Made by a program: the position numbers and the translations under genes
Notes under the pieces: generated by a model
Seen by the model: the letters and a program-made list of their open reading frames with translations, nothing else
Told to the model about the DNA's origin: nothing
The model's database searches: none
In this document: positions 1 to 6,883 of the stretch, one piece after another
Position numbering within the stretch: position 1 is the first letter of the stretch
Layout of the letters: every line of letters starts with the position of its first letter
Source: Planctomycetaceae bacterium
GTDB taxonomy: Bacteria > Planctomycetota > Planctomycetia > Pirellulales > Thermoguttaceae
NCBI GenBank assembly: GCA_031254675.1
Contig: JAIRTV010000114.1
Location: 1 to 8,663, forward strand
DNA: 8,663 bases
Direction of reading: 5' to 3'

Positions 1-176
1 ATAATATGCATGAGTGTTGCGTCGTTATAAAATAAGAGACGGAATTTAGTTAAAATTTAACGATCAACGAAAGTATAGCACATAAAAAACAATTGGGAAT
101 AAAACCACAAAAATAATTCTCAACATTCATCAGCAAGATATTAATTAAGGTGTTAAGTTAGGTTTTTCGAGTTGTT

Positions 177-1238
177 TTAAGGTAAACGCCGAAACCGTGT
201 GCAGATCAACACCAGATGCAACAAAATCAAAACCGTACCCATTATCAATGGATAACGGAATAATTCAGTGTATTGAGTATAAGTTCGTCCTTCGTGGATT
301 GTTTTTTCGAGTTGGTCAATTTCGGCGTAAACTTGTTCGAGAGCCGAGGTGCTTTGGGCGTTGAAATATTGACCGCCGGTCATGGCGGCAATTTTGTTAA
401 GAGTTTCTTCGTCAATGGACACGGATTGGACTGTGATACGTTGTTGACCGAATGGGTCGGTTACGATATAAGGAGCTTCGCCGGTTGTACCGATCCCGAT
501 GGTGTAAACCTTAATTCCAAACGCTTTGGCGGTTTCGGCGCCTTCTAATGGTGTTAATGTACCGAATGTTTGTTCGCCATCGGAAAGCAAGATAATGATT
601 TTACTTTTTGCCGGAGTCTCTTTGAGTCTGTCCACCGCTTGAGCCAATGCGTCACCGATTGCGGTCATATTTTCTTCTTCGTAAAGGCGTGGGTCGAGAA
701 GGTTTCCCTTCGCATCGACAATCGGTTCCGGCAACCGGATTTGATCAAGCATTTCGAGAAGCGTGGCGTGATCCAATGTTAGAGGGCAAAACGCATCAAC
801 ATAACCACCAAATGCCAACAGACCAATCATATCGTCCTTTCGACCCGACAACGAAGAATTACCGGCAACAAAATCGTGAAACGTTTTTTTGACCGCTTCG
901 AGCCGATTAACTCGTTTCCCGTTCAGTGTAAAATCAATTGCCGCCATCGAACCGCTTCGGTCAACACACAACGCCATTGCGATTCCTTCGGCGCGGATTC
1001 GATATTCTTCTTTTCCTGATTGTGGTCGTGCCAACGCAACAATCCACAACACCATTCCCAAATAAAACAACCACGGAACAAAAAACGCACACTGTTGCAC
1101 AAAAGTACGCGGCACTGACTGTAACAACGAAACATCACTAAATACAACACTTGCCGGTGATCGCCGAAATTCCAAAACAATGACAACCACCAACGGTATC
1201 AAGAACAAAAAATAATAAGGAGATTGAAAATGAAACAT
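177..1238 (-). CDS. BatA-like VWA domain membrane protein
   Basis: This 353-residue protein has the layout of BatA/aerotolerance-type VWA proteins. Hydrophobic segments lie at about residues 10-23 and 51-70, a von Willebrand A domain fills about 85-310, and a C-terminal membrane helix spans about 329-347, so the VWA domain should face one side of the inner membrane. The metal-ion-dependent adhesion site is complete: DRSGS (D93, S95, S97), a threonine in ENMTAIGDA (T192), and the aspartate of LLSDGEQ (D220). Such domains bind Mg2+ and mediate protein contacts, and in Bat operons they work with MoxR ATPases and DUF58 proteins. No moxR, DUF58 or batB gene is visible here, and the 176 bases downstream hold no gene, so the partners are unknown. 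The start gives MFHFQSPYYF, typical of the family N-terminus, but has no clear Shine-Dalgarno sequence. Family call is firm; exact role is not. Confidence 0.9.
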   Translation of the reverse strand: MFHFQSPYYFLFLIPLVVVIVLEFRRSPASVVFSDVSLLQSVPRTFVQQCAFFVPWLFYLGMVLWIVALARPQSGKEEYRIRAEGIAMALCVDRSGSMAAIDFTLNGKRVNRLEAVKKTFHDFVAGNSSLSGRKDDMIGLLAFGGYVDAFCPLTLDHATLLEMLDQIRLPEPIVDAKGNLLDPRLYEEENMTAIGDALAQAVDRLKETPAKSKIIILLSDGEQTFGTLTPLEGAETAKAFGIKVYTIGIGTTGEAPYIVTDPFGQQRITVQSVSIDEETLNKIAAMTGGQYFNAQSTSALEQVYAEIDQLEKTIHEGRTYTQYTELFRYPLIMGTVLILLHLVLICTRFRRLP

Positions 1239-1281
1239 TGATTTTCTGTAATTGTTCTGTTATTGCATCAAGTATTATGTT

Positions 1282-1326
1282 GTAATCATATTGATTACTA
1301 AAAATGCCTGAAAAAATAATTTTTCA
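1282..1326. promoter_or_regulatory. Pair of operator-like palindromes below the promoter
   Basis: Two perfect short inverted repeats sit where a repressor would bind. TGAAAAA-ATAA-TTTTTCA (1309-1326) covers the predicted transcription start, and GTAATCA-TAT-TGATTAC (1282-1298) lies just inside the transcribed leader. A third, TACCG-TTG-CGGTA (1332-1344), falls between and overlaps the promoter hexamers. AT-rich DNA makes short palindromes by chance, but three perfect ones in 63 bases around a good promoter are suggestive. No regulator gene is next to them. Confidence 0.35.
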
Positions 1327-1327
1327 A

Positions 1328-1356
1328 ATTCTACCGTTGCGGTAAAACAAAGACAA
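1328..1356 (-). promoter_or_regulatory. Sigma70-like promoter for the VWA gene
   Basis: Read on the minus strand, TTGTCT (1356-1351) is followed after exactly 17 bases by TAGAAT (1333-1328), four and five matches to the two consensus hexamers. Transcription would begin near 1321 and give a leader of about 85 bases before the start codon at 1238. This suggests the VWA gene is transcribed on its own rather than from the genes above it. Confidence 0.5.
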
Positions 1357-1416
1357 GCCCTATTCCAATTGCTTGCATGATTATTCAAACGGAAATGAAA
1401 TAAATTTGATAAAAAC

Positions 1417-1441
1417 AATAGACCTTTTCTTTAAGTCTATT
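1417..1441 (-). terminator. Possible weak terminator hairpin or element end
   Basis: AATAGAC (1417-1423) pairs with GTCTATT (1435-1441) around an 11-base loop. On the minus strand the stem is followed at once by GTTTTTATC, a short T run, so it could end transcripts coming from the nnrE/mfd fragments. The stem is short and AT-rich. The left arm overlaps the possible terminal repeat of the palindromic element, which is an alternative reading. Confidence 0.3.
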
Positions 1442-1456
1442 TAAAACAAGGTATAA

Positions 1457-1520
1457 GGTAGGTGAAGTTGCCTCAAAGGTGGGTGAAGTCGCCCCAAAGG
1501 TGGGTGATGTTTCGCCGAAA
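1457..1520. repeat. Three 21-22 base tandem repeats
   Basis: Units at 1457-1477, 1478-1498 and 1499-1520 all begin GGTRGGTGA. The first two differ at three positions (A/G, T/C, T/C). The third diverges in its second half, where it forms the left part of the hairpin at 1504-1526. The array therefore leads directly into the hairpin block, and hairpin and repeat probably share an origin. Confidence 0.75.
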
Positions 1521-1662
1521 CATCACGTCGGCGATAGCCGACTCGACCCTATTTTCGGATGGCAATTCGTGTTGCCAAACGGTTTGGAATCTGATTGCCA
1601 GCCGAACATAGGGGCAAGTCGGCTATCGCCGACGCGACCTTTCGGCGAAAGGTCGCCCACCT
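1498..1662. repeat. Long inverted repeat built of nested hairpins
   Basis: Arms 1498-1566 and 1594-1662 are reverse complements with few differences around a 27-base centre. The inner 40 bases (1527-1566 against 1594-1633) match at 36 positions. Each arm is itself folded. The left arm has an 11-bp hairpin with one central base (1504-1526) and GTCGGC-GATA-GCCGAC (1527-1542). The right arm has GTCGGC-TATC-GCCGAC (1618-1633) and another 11-bp hairpin with one central base (1634-1656). A further stem, TGGCAA/TTGCCA, occupies 1560-1577. The two 11-bp hairpins differ from each other at three base pairs, each changed on both sides so that pairing is kept. Confidence 0.85.
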
Positions 1663-1720
1663 GAAAAGAAAGATTACCTCCTGAAAAGCAAGGTTACCTC
1701 CTGAAAAGAGAGGTTGACTC
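1661..1720. repeat. Three 20-base tandem repeats
   Basis: Units 1661-1680, 1681-1700 and 1701-1720 all start CTGAAAAG and stay in exact 20-base register, with a partial fourth start (CTG) at 1721. They mirror the tandem array on the other side of the hairpin block. Their reverse complement shares only scattered bases with that array, so common origin is possible but not shown. Confidence 0.8.
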
Positions 1721-1735
1721 CTGTCTTAGGGAAGG

Positions 1736-1772
1736 GTTAGAGAAAAGGTTTAATATAGACCTTCTCTCTAGC
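1736..1772. repeat. 16-bp imperfect hairpin at element right end
   Basis: GTTAGAGAAAAGGTTT (1736-1751) pairs with AGACCTTCTCTCTAGC (1757-1772) across the loop AATAT, with one mismatch and two G-T pairs. It overlaps the stop codon of the nnrE fragment. On the minus strand it is not followed by a T run, so it is a poor intrinsic terminator. ATAGACCTTCTCTCTA (1755-1770) is also a 14-of-16 direct copy of 1418-1433 at the left end. Confidence 0.6.
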
Positions 1773-2178
1773 TTAATAGGGCGAAACATGGCGTCGGACA
1801 GAGTTTTCGGGAATGTCCGAACAATCTTTTGGTTTTTCCACAAAACAACCCCAGTAGCAAGAAAATGCTCCCAAATAAGAAAAAATTGAACACCGAATAC
1901 ACGGAAAAATAGAAAAAATTCCGTGTATTCTGTTTTTTCCACGTTGGATTAAAGCCGCGAATTTTGAGATGCCACGCCATGACAAAACCATCTCCACCAT
2001 TATTACCCTTGCCGCAAATAATAGCCATTGGGATTTCTTGTCTCACAATTTCAAGACGCTGCAATGTATCAACCGCACCGCGTCCGGCATTTTCCATGAG
2101 AACCAAACCGGACATACCAAATTGTTCTATGGCTTGACGATCAATATCACGAGATTCTTGTTGCGTTAGATAACGCAT
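1768..2178 (-). pseudogene. nnrE: NAD(P)HX epimerase, 3'-truncated (YjeF_N)
   Basis: The first roughly 79 of 136 residues are a clear YjeF N-terminal domain. They begin MRYLTQQESR, carry GLVLMENAGRG (about 24-34), and have the nucleotide-binding loop CGKGNNGGDGFV (about 55-66). The enzyme converts R-NAD(P)HX to the S epimer so that the damaged cofactor can be repaired. After HLKIRGFNPT (about residue 79, near 1941) homology stops abruptly. The remaining residues read through an AT-rich inverted repeat and give a Phe/Leu-rich tail of no known family. Full-length domains run to about 210-240 residues, and the later half with its conserved acidic segment is missing, so the product should be inactive. 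It lies 36 bases below the mfd fragment on the same strand, with no good ribosome binding site. Confidence 0.85.
1892..1933. repeat. Inverted repeat at the nnrE breakpoint
   Basis: The 15-base arms at 1892-1906 and 1919-1933 match at 14 positions, with a perfect core GAATACACGGAA, around a 12-base AT loop. The repeat begins within about 10 bases of the point where nnrE homology ends, so its arrival, or a recombination at it, is a likely cause of the truncation. CACGGAATACACGGAA-type words have the look of a dispersed repeat, but copy number cannot be judged here. A shorter inverted pair, TCGGACA/TGTCCGA, lies further along at 1794-1820. Confidence 0.75.
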
Positions 2179-2214
2179 ATCATTTATCCATGTACGAAAA
2201 TTATCTAACAGAAG

Positions 2215-3045
2215 TTAATTATTGTCATGAAATCGTTGTGCTGCCAATTCGATTTCGCGTGGTTCAACAAGAATAATCGGCGATGTCGGCGGCAAATAAT
2301 CCAGTAACGACGCCCCAACCGCTTCGTTGGGCAACAATCGGGTCAAGTCAATTTGATTCACATGTTCCAGTGATCGTTGCGTAACAATATCAAAACAACG
2401 AATTGATTCGATTTCGTCATCGAAAAACTCAATCCGAACAGGTTGTTTCCAATCAGGAGCAAAAAGATCAAAAATCGAACCACGAACCGAAAATTCTCCA
2501 GGCAAATCAATCGCCGGCGTGGCGTGATAACCGCTTTCAATAAGAGATTGACGTAACTGAATAAGATCAATTTGCTTGCCAACCTGTAGGAGTTGTGTGC
2601 GTTCGATAAGAAACTCTTTTGGCGGAACTTGTTGTAACAACGACAATATCGGTACAACAATAGTAATTTGCGAACACAAATTTTCCGATAATTGTTTCAA
2701 TACCCGAATTCGTTGACCAAACAAATCGTCTGCCAAAGCGAAAACAATATTTTCGGCGTCGGGAACGAATGTTTGATGTTCCAACGCCGGAAACAACAAA
2801 TTTTTTGCGGTTGGTAGGAACAGTTCAAGATCATCGATAATTTGTTCGGCTTGTTCTGTGGTTGCGGTGAGAAGCGTTATTGGCTTATTTCCGCTTTGCC
2901 GAATCGCAACAGCGGCAAGTGCGCAAACTCCACCATGAACACCATCCACCGAGATTGACTTTCCCGACCAAAGCGCAACAACCGCTTCCGAAAACGGAAC
3001 ATAATCCAAAAGATGTTGAAAAAACGGAGGGGTATTACTGAACAT
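2215..3045 (-). pseudogene. mfd: Mfd, N-terminal fragment only
   Basis: Full Mfd (about 1,100 residues) removes RNA polymerase stalled at DNA damage and recruits UvrA. This 276-residue frame covers only the N-terminal UvrB-like module. SVDGVHGGVCALAAVAI (about 32-48) is the degenerate nucleotide-loop region. LPGEFSVRGSIFDLFAP (about 181-197) and PVRIEFFDDEIESIRCFD (about 202-219) plus TQRSLEH (about 222-228) are strong family signatures. The frame ends at RFHDNN then a stop (2215), before the polymerase-binding domain, the RecG-like translocase motor and the C-terminal domain. Only 36 bases separate it from the nnrE start, so a simple frameshift cannot hide the rest. No inner stops are seen, so the loss is recent or the UvrA-binding piece is retained. 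Pseudogene is the default reading; a working short protein is possible. Confidence 0.85.
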
Positions 3046-3183
3046 AAAACAACATTCTTGGTATGCTCTTCACACTTTACAATTCGGTTTTATTTTTATA
3101 ACGAAAGATAACATCCCAAAACCGGCACGAATAGTTCGCGGAATAGTTACGATAATCTTCATTGCAACTTTCGCTCTTTCTGT

Positions 3184-3708
3184 TTAACCTCCGTAACAAT
3201 TAAACCAAGCCCGTTGATCGAACGGTTTTTTTGTATTGGGTTTTCCTGGTTTTTCCGGTACGCCAAGCGGCAAAAGAATTCGCACTTCCTTATCTTTGGG
3301 TACCGACAGAATCTCTGCTATTTTAGCGGCAATTGTTCCGCGAATCGCTCCGTCAATCCAAACCGTTGCATAACCAAGCGCCGTAATCGCAAGGAATATA
3401 TTTTGTGTTGCCGCCGCACAGTCTTCGATGAAAAACGAAAGATTGCCGTACGCCGGTTTTTTGTCGCAAATACAAACAATCATCGCTTGAGCGGTTGTAC
3501 AAACTTGTTTTCCGCCGGTTTCCTTTGCAATCGCCTGAATTGTTGCCGGATCGTCAACAATAACAAACGAAACAGATTGCGCATTGCAACCGGTTGGAGC
3601 GTCAATACCAGCTTGAACAATTTGACGCAAATCCTCTTTGGGAATTTTTTTATCGAGAAACGCTCCTCGATAACTATAACGTTTTTCTACTGTTTCAAAA
3701 AGTTCCAT
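3184..3708 (-). CDS. Small nitroreductase family flavoprotein
   Basis: The 174-residue protein is complete for the compact nitroreductase type. Such enzymes bind FMN as dimers in the cytoplasm and reduce quinones, nitroaromatics or similar substrates with NAD(P)H; the substrate here is unknown. The N-terminal flavin-phosphate motif is EKRYSYRGAF (R10, S12, R14). PTGCNAQS (38-45) corresponds to the usual PSxxNxQP loop. IEDCAAATQNIFLAITALG (94-112) is the central helix with its acidic start, and LLPLGVPEKPGKP (145-157) is the C-terminal signature. Starting at MELFETVEKR fits the family. No Shine-Dalgarno sequence is seen. It follows the DUF4432 gene by 83 bases on the same strand and may share its transcript. 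Confidence 0.9.
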   Translation of the reverse strand: MELFETVEKRYSYRGAFLDKKIPKEDLRQIVQAGIDAPTGCNAQSVSFVIVDDPATIQAIAKETGGKQVCTTAQAMIVCICDKKPAYGNLSFFIEDCAAATQNIFLAITALGYATVWIDGAIRGTIAAKIAEILSVPKDKEVRILLPLGVPEKPGKPNTKKPFDQRAWFNCYGG

Positions 3709-3791
3709 AATAATCTAAAGTAAAGGTAAGTGTTAATGACAAAGCGAATCACGAAAACGTGAATCACAACAATAGGAAACAAAAAAACCGG

Positions 3792-4958
3792 TTAAGGAGT
3801 CCATTCTTTTTTGGGTTTTTGTTCGATTATGTTGGCGGTTTTCATGTTTCGGATTTCCTGTTCCGTTTTTTGAACGGATTCGGTGTTACATAAAATTTCA
3901 AAGTTTAGTTCAAATGTTCGCGATTCACCAGGTTTTAGCGCAACAACACGACCTTGTTCTTTTTCGAAAGATCGGTTGTTTGGGAAATTGACGGACGGTT
4001 CCAAGCCGCACACATAACCGTCGGTATTCGCGAGACGGCTTTTCCAGAACGAAAAATAAGGGAATGCGTTTCGGTTGAAGCCGAGAACCAATCCGCGATT
4101 TCCACTGGAATTGATGAGCAATGTTTTACAGTAACCGTTTTGATCGGTGCCAGGTTCGAAAAAGAAAACCACTTCTTCACTTCCCGGCGTTTCGTTGCCG
4201 AGTTTATCCCATTCCGAAAGATTTTGTGCTGCTGCTTCCGTTCGCGGTGCCATCGTTTCAAACGGCACCACAACGCGGCTTCCCGGAGATGCAAACGGTT
4301 GACCGGTATTGATGTGATACAAAAGTTCAAACTCGCCTGGTTCTGCGGAAAGATTCGTAACCGTATCGCGAACGACAAATTTCGTTGAACCGGCATGCGT
4401 GGTCAATGAAGAATGCAATTCCAGTTTTTTGAAGAACAATTTCGATTCCAAAATTTTTCCGGCAAGTGTAATTTCGCCGGTTTCACGATTGAGTGAAAGC
4501 GTCAGATGATGCGCCGGAAGATTCGCAATACGTCCGTGTAAGGGATAACGTAACGTTCCATTAGCGTCAAATTCCGGTGAGCCGTTGCTTTCCAACCCGC
4601 AACGTACCAACCATTCGTCAAAACCTTCAAGCCAACCAAGACCACCCGGATCATCAATCGGAACCCAACTCGGATGAACCGGTCCCAAAACCGGCGAATC
4701 CCATTTCAATTCGACATCACCGCATTGAGCTTTCCAAATACCCATGCCCCGCGTCGGCAAAATCTTCAATGAAATTCGTCCATTATTGAGATTGACCACA
4801 TCGACATTATCGGAAATTCCACCGTGAAGCCGATGTTTACTAATATGAATCGGAACTTCTTCTTTTTTATCGGGGCGTTTGAGCAATTCCGAAAATTCGA
4901 AACATTCCTGAAAAACGCCTTGTTTGACGTCAATCAACGTCCATTGCTGTTGTAACAT
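3792..4958 (-). CDS. DUF4432 family aldose-epimerase-like protein
   Basis: The 388-residue protein matches the DUF4432 family, a galactose mutarotase-like beta-sandwich fold of unproven substrate that I associate with planctomycetes. Recognisable stretches are ILPTRGMGIW (66-75), PVHPSWVPIDDPGGLGWL (93-110), EWLVRCGLESNG (115-126), YPLHGRIANLPAH (138-150), LLYHINTGQP (212-221) and GLEPSVNFP (318-326). The conserved His and Glu residues in these stretches are candidates for sugar binding. No signal peptide is visible, so it should act in the cytoplasm. AAGGAG at 4972-4967 lies eight bases before the ATG, a strong ribosome binding site that fixes the start. The last about 30 residues are Lys/Glu-rich and look like a tail outside the fold. 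It is the first gene of the minus-strand run. Confidence 0.9.
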   Translation of the reverse strand: MLQQQWTLIDVKQGVFQECFEFSELLKRPDKKEEVPIHISKHRLHGGISDNVDVVNLNNGRISLKILPTRGMGIWKAQCGDVELKWDSPVLGPVHPSWVPIDDPGGLGWLEGFDEWLVRCGLESNGSPEFDANGTLRYPLHGRIANLPAHHLTLSLNRETGEITLAGKILESKLFFKKLELHSSLTTHAGSTKFVVRDTVTNLSAEPGEFELLYHINTGQPFASPGSRVVVPFETMAPRTEAAAQNLSEWDKLGNETPGSEEVVFFFEPGTDQNGYCKTLLINSSGNRGLVLGFNRNAFPYFSFWKSRLANTDGYVCGLEPSVNFPNNRSFEKEQGRVVALKPGESRTFELNFEILCNTESVQKTEQEIRNMKTANIIEQKPKKEWTP

Positions 4959-5048
4959 AAAACCAACTCCTTACTTCTTTTTGAACGGAAAAAAATTTGC
5001 TAATAAATTTACTCCTGTTGAGGTGACGAACGCGATTTGATTGTGGAG

Positions 5049-5076
5049 ATTATACCAAACGAATAATTGATTGCAA
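5049..5076 (-). promoter_or_regulatory. Extended -10 promoter for the DUF4432 gene
   Basis: On the minus strand TTGCAA (5076-5071) and TATAAT (5054-5049) are 16 bases apart. The -10 box matches consensus exactly and is preceded by TGG, an extended -10. The start would lie near 5042, with a leader of about 84 bases. The rest of the gene-free stretch 4959-5355 holds only AT-rich DNA, the plus-strand promoter listed next and a doubtful 32-codon frame at 5186-5284. Confidence 0.55.
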
Positions 5077-5266
5077 TGCTTGAGCGAATAGTTGGCGATT
5101 TGCGGTCAAGTTTTAGAACAGTTTTTAGAAACAAAATAGATGATACAATACGATAACAAAATTGGGCGATATCAATGTACTCATAATGGAAAAATTTTTA
5201 GAGTTGCCCAAAAATGATAATCCTCACGCAAAACTCCTAAATCTTAAGAAAAATTTCGGGATTCTC

Positions 5267-5296
5267 TTGACAAAGTATTTATAACATTTGTATCCT
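5267..5296 (+). promoter_or_regulatory. Promoter for the secreted helical protein gene
   Basis: TTGACA (5267-5272) is a consensus -35 box; TATCCT (5291-5296) follows after 18 bases and matches four of six -10 positions. The leader would be about 50 bases. A second TTGACA at 5321-5326 has no usable -10 box because the expected site falls on the ribosome binding site. Confidence 0.4.
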
Positions 5297-5355
5297 ATAC
5301 ATTATTCTGTTTTCTATGGTTTGACAATTATTTTTGAATCGAAAGGAATTTAGTG

Positions 5356-6828
5356 ATGTTTTACAAGGTTCATTTTCAAATAAAGTTGGTTTTGTTGTTT
5401 TTCGTTGTGATTTTGCTTCAACTTCTTTTTTCCGGCATTACGTTGGCGCAAATGGCGTTGGTAACTGGTTGGGAAGTTGACGAAACCCAAGCCGCGCGGA
5501 AAACGGCTATTTTTGCCGCGTTCAAGTCGGGCAGTGTTGATGCTGACCGTGCTGGTTTGGACACTTTTTTCGACAAATATTATTTTGCACGATGGACACG
5601 CCCCGAAAATACCGGTCAAGTTTATCAATTCGTTCGAGAATTTTTGTCCCAAGACTTACGCGATGCCGCTGGCAACGCACGGGAATATTTACTCGCAAAA
5701 TCATTCGATTCTCTTAAAAAAATTGTAGCCGATAACAACACCACGGCGTCTGCACGTTATAACGCTATCCTTGCTATTGGGCAATTGTCGCAGCGTGAAC
5801 CCGCTGGTCGTGGAAATCCGCCAACACCCTATGCCCAAGCGTTGCCCTATCTGCTCGGTGAATATCAGAAAAAAGAAAATCCGAAATTCGTTCAACTTGG
5901 CGCACTTATTGGAATTGTTCGGTTTGCGGAAATTGGCATCACTGACGAAGGGTTGAAGAATACAACCATTCCCAATTTATTTGTCGAAATGATTCAATCC
6001 GGCAAACCGAAACAGGATGGAGATAAAGAAGATCAGGAAATGACGGATTGGTTTCGTTCTCACGCTTTGGATGGACTGGGAGCGTTGAAATCGGTTGGAG
6101 CCAATGGGGAAGTGGTTAAAGTTTTGTCGGAAGTGATCGAAAATCATCTGGAAACAATCGAAATGCGAACTCATGCGGCGAAAATATTTGGCGACTTGAA
6201 TTTTGCCGATTCTGGTACGACTCTGAATAATCAGCAGTATCAACAAATCGGAACGTTGTTGATTACGCTAATGAAAGCGACAACAGATTCGCAACTCCAA
6301 ATGGTTACACAACTTCGGGATAAAGCGCGGGTTAGCAAAGGCGGAGGAGTTTCGGACATTGCCAATCTTTCGCCAATTGCATCAAATGTTTTGGAGCCGG
6401 AGTTTGCCATGCTTACTCCAGAACAGCAACTTGAAGTTACTGGTGCGGTGCAGAGTGTCAAATCGAATATTCTTAACGTCATGTACGGAATGCGTGGTAC
6501 GCGAGTGACAGGAGCCGCCAATGCTGGAGTTCTTCCAATGCTTACCAATGCCGATGATCCGGTTGCGGCGAAAATTAACTCGACTGTTAAATTGATCACA
6601 CCGCTTTTCAAAGTGCTTGATGAAGGACCACCGGAAGACCTAGCAAAACAGCGTTTAGCCGCTAGTAGCATGGATTCGATGGGCGAAATGTCTTCCGGTT
6701 CTAGTGGTCGAGCGGCAAGACCGAGAGATGATAAACCGCAACTCAAAGTGAATTTCAGCGCAATTCGGGACGCACTCCAAAAAATGAATGACGAATTGAG
6801 TGCTATTATTGCCGGAAGCGGAGTTTGA
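5356..6828 (+). CDS. Secreted alpha-helical protein of unknown function
   Basis: I do not recognise a named family. The first about 31 residues form a signal peptide: MFYKVHFQIK, then a hydrophobic core LVLLFFVVILLQLLF, ending near TLAQ, so the roughly 460-residue mature chain should leave the cytoplasm. The body is helical, with HEAT/armadillo-like pairs: YNAILAIGQL (135-144), FVQLGALIGIVRFAEIG (178-194), WFRSHALDGLGAL (232-244) and RTHAAKIFGDL (271-281). These suggest a protein-binding scaffold. A Ser/Met/Gly-rich stretch (about 437-455), then a short charged stretch, precedes a final helix. A conserved planctomycete protein is likely but not checked. AAAGGA at 5342-5347 is eight bases from the ATG at 5356 and five from an in-frame GTG at 5353, so ATG is preferred. 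It is 55 bases from dprA with no terminator between, so they may be co-transcribed. Confidence 0.8.
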   Translation: MFYKVHFQIKLVLLFFVVILLQLLFSGITLAQMALVTGWEVDETQAARKTAIFAAFKSGSVDADRAGLDTFFDKYYFARWTRPENTGQVYQFVREFLSQDLRDAAGNAREYLLAKSFDSLKKIVADNNTTASARYNAILAIGQLSQREPAGRGNPPTPYAQALPYLLGEYQKKENPKFVQLGALIGIVRFAEIGITDEGLKNTTIPNLFVEMIQSGKPKQDGDKEDQEMTDWFRSHALDGLGALKSVGANGEVVKVLSEVIENHLETIEMRTHAAKIFGDLNFADSGTTLNNQQYQQIGTLLITLMKATTDSQLQMVTQLRDKARVSKGGGVSDIANLSPIASNVLEPEFAMLTPEQQLEVTGAVQSVKSNILNVMYGMRGTRVTGAANAGVLPMLTNADDPVAAKINSTVKLITPLFKVLDEGPPEDLAKQRLAASSMDSMGEMSSGSSGRAARPRDDKPQLKVNFSAIRDALQKMNDELSAIIAGSGV

Positions 6829-6883
6829 AATTGGTTACACTAATATTTTTGTGAAGATAAATATCTCTGATTTGGCAATATGA

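Larger units (their letters stand above)
1423..1748. mobile_element. MITE-like palindromic element, non-coding
   Basis: This is most of the gene-free stretch 1239-1767. CCTTTTCTTTAA at 1423-1434 matches, inverted, TTAGAGAAAAGG at 1737-1748 at 11 of 12 positions, so the pair could be terminal inverted repeats of an element of about 326 bases. Inside, in order, are three 21-22-base tandem units, a long inverted repeat made of hairpins, and three 20-base tandem units. The plus frame through 1479-1664 is open for 61 codons, but it only reads through the palindromes and resembles no protein I know. The symmetry suggests a non-autonomous transposon or a REP/BIME-type element. There is no transposase in the window, so mobility is inferred from structure alone. 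Confidence 0.5.

Noticed and set aside
1..176. Left edge searched for a neighbouring bat gene or RNA gene.
   Set aside because: Only AT-rich sequence with no supported frame, hairpin or tRNA-like pattern.
1479..1664. 61-codon plus frame across the palindromic element.
   Set aside because: Its residues come from reading through hairpins. The repeat structure explains the open frame and no ribosome binding site precedes it.
1457..1720. Tandem 20-21 base repeats considered as a CRISPR array.
   Set aside because: The units abut with no unique spacers and are too short, and no cas gene is nearby.
3070..3162. Minus-strand 30-codon frame between the nitroreductase and the mfd fragment (MKIIVTIPRTIRAG...).
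   Set aside because: It is short, has no ribosome binding site and no recognisable family. It may be chance; conservation in relatives would be needed.
3214..3723. Long plus-strand frame opposite the nitroreductase gene.
   Set aside because: The minus frame has clear family motifs from end to end; the plus frame is its antisense shadow with a Cys/Arg/Asn-rich composition.
5186..5284. Plus-strand 32-codon frame in the divergent intergenic region (MEKFLELPKND...).
   Set aside because: It overlaps the TTGACA promoter box at 5267, lacks a ribosome binding site and is short enough to be chance.
5321..5326. A second TTGACA upstream of the secreted protein gene.
   Set aside because: The -10 position would fall on the ribosome binding site and no TATAAT-like box is present.
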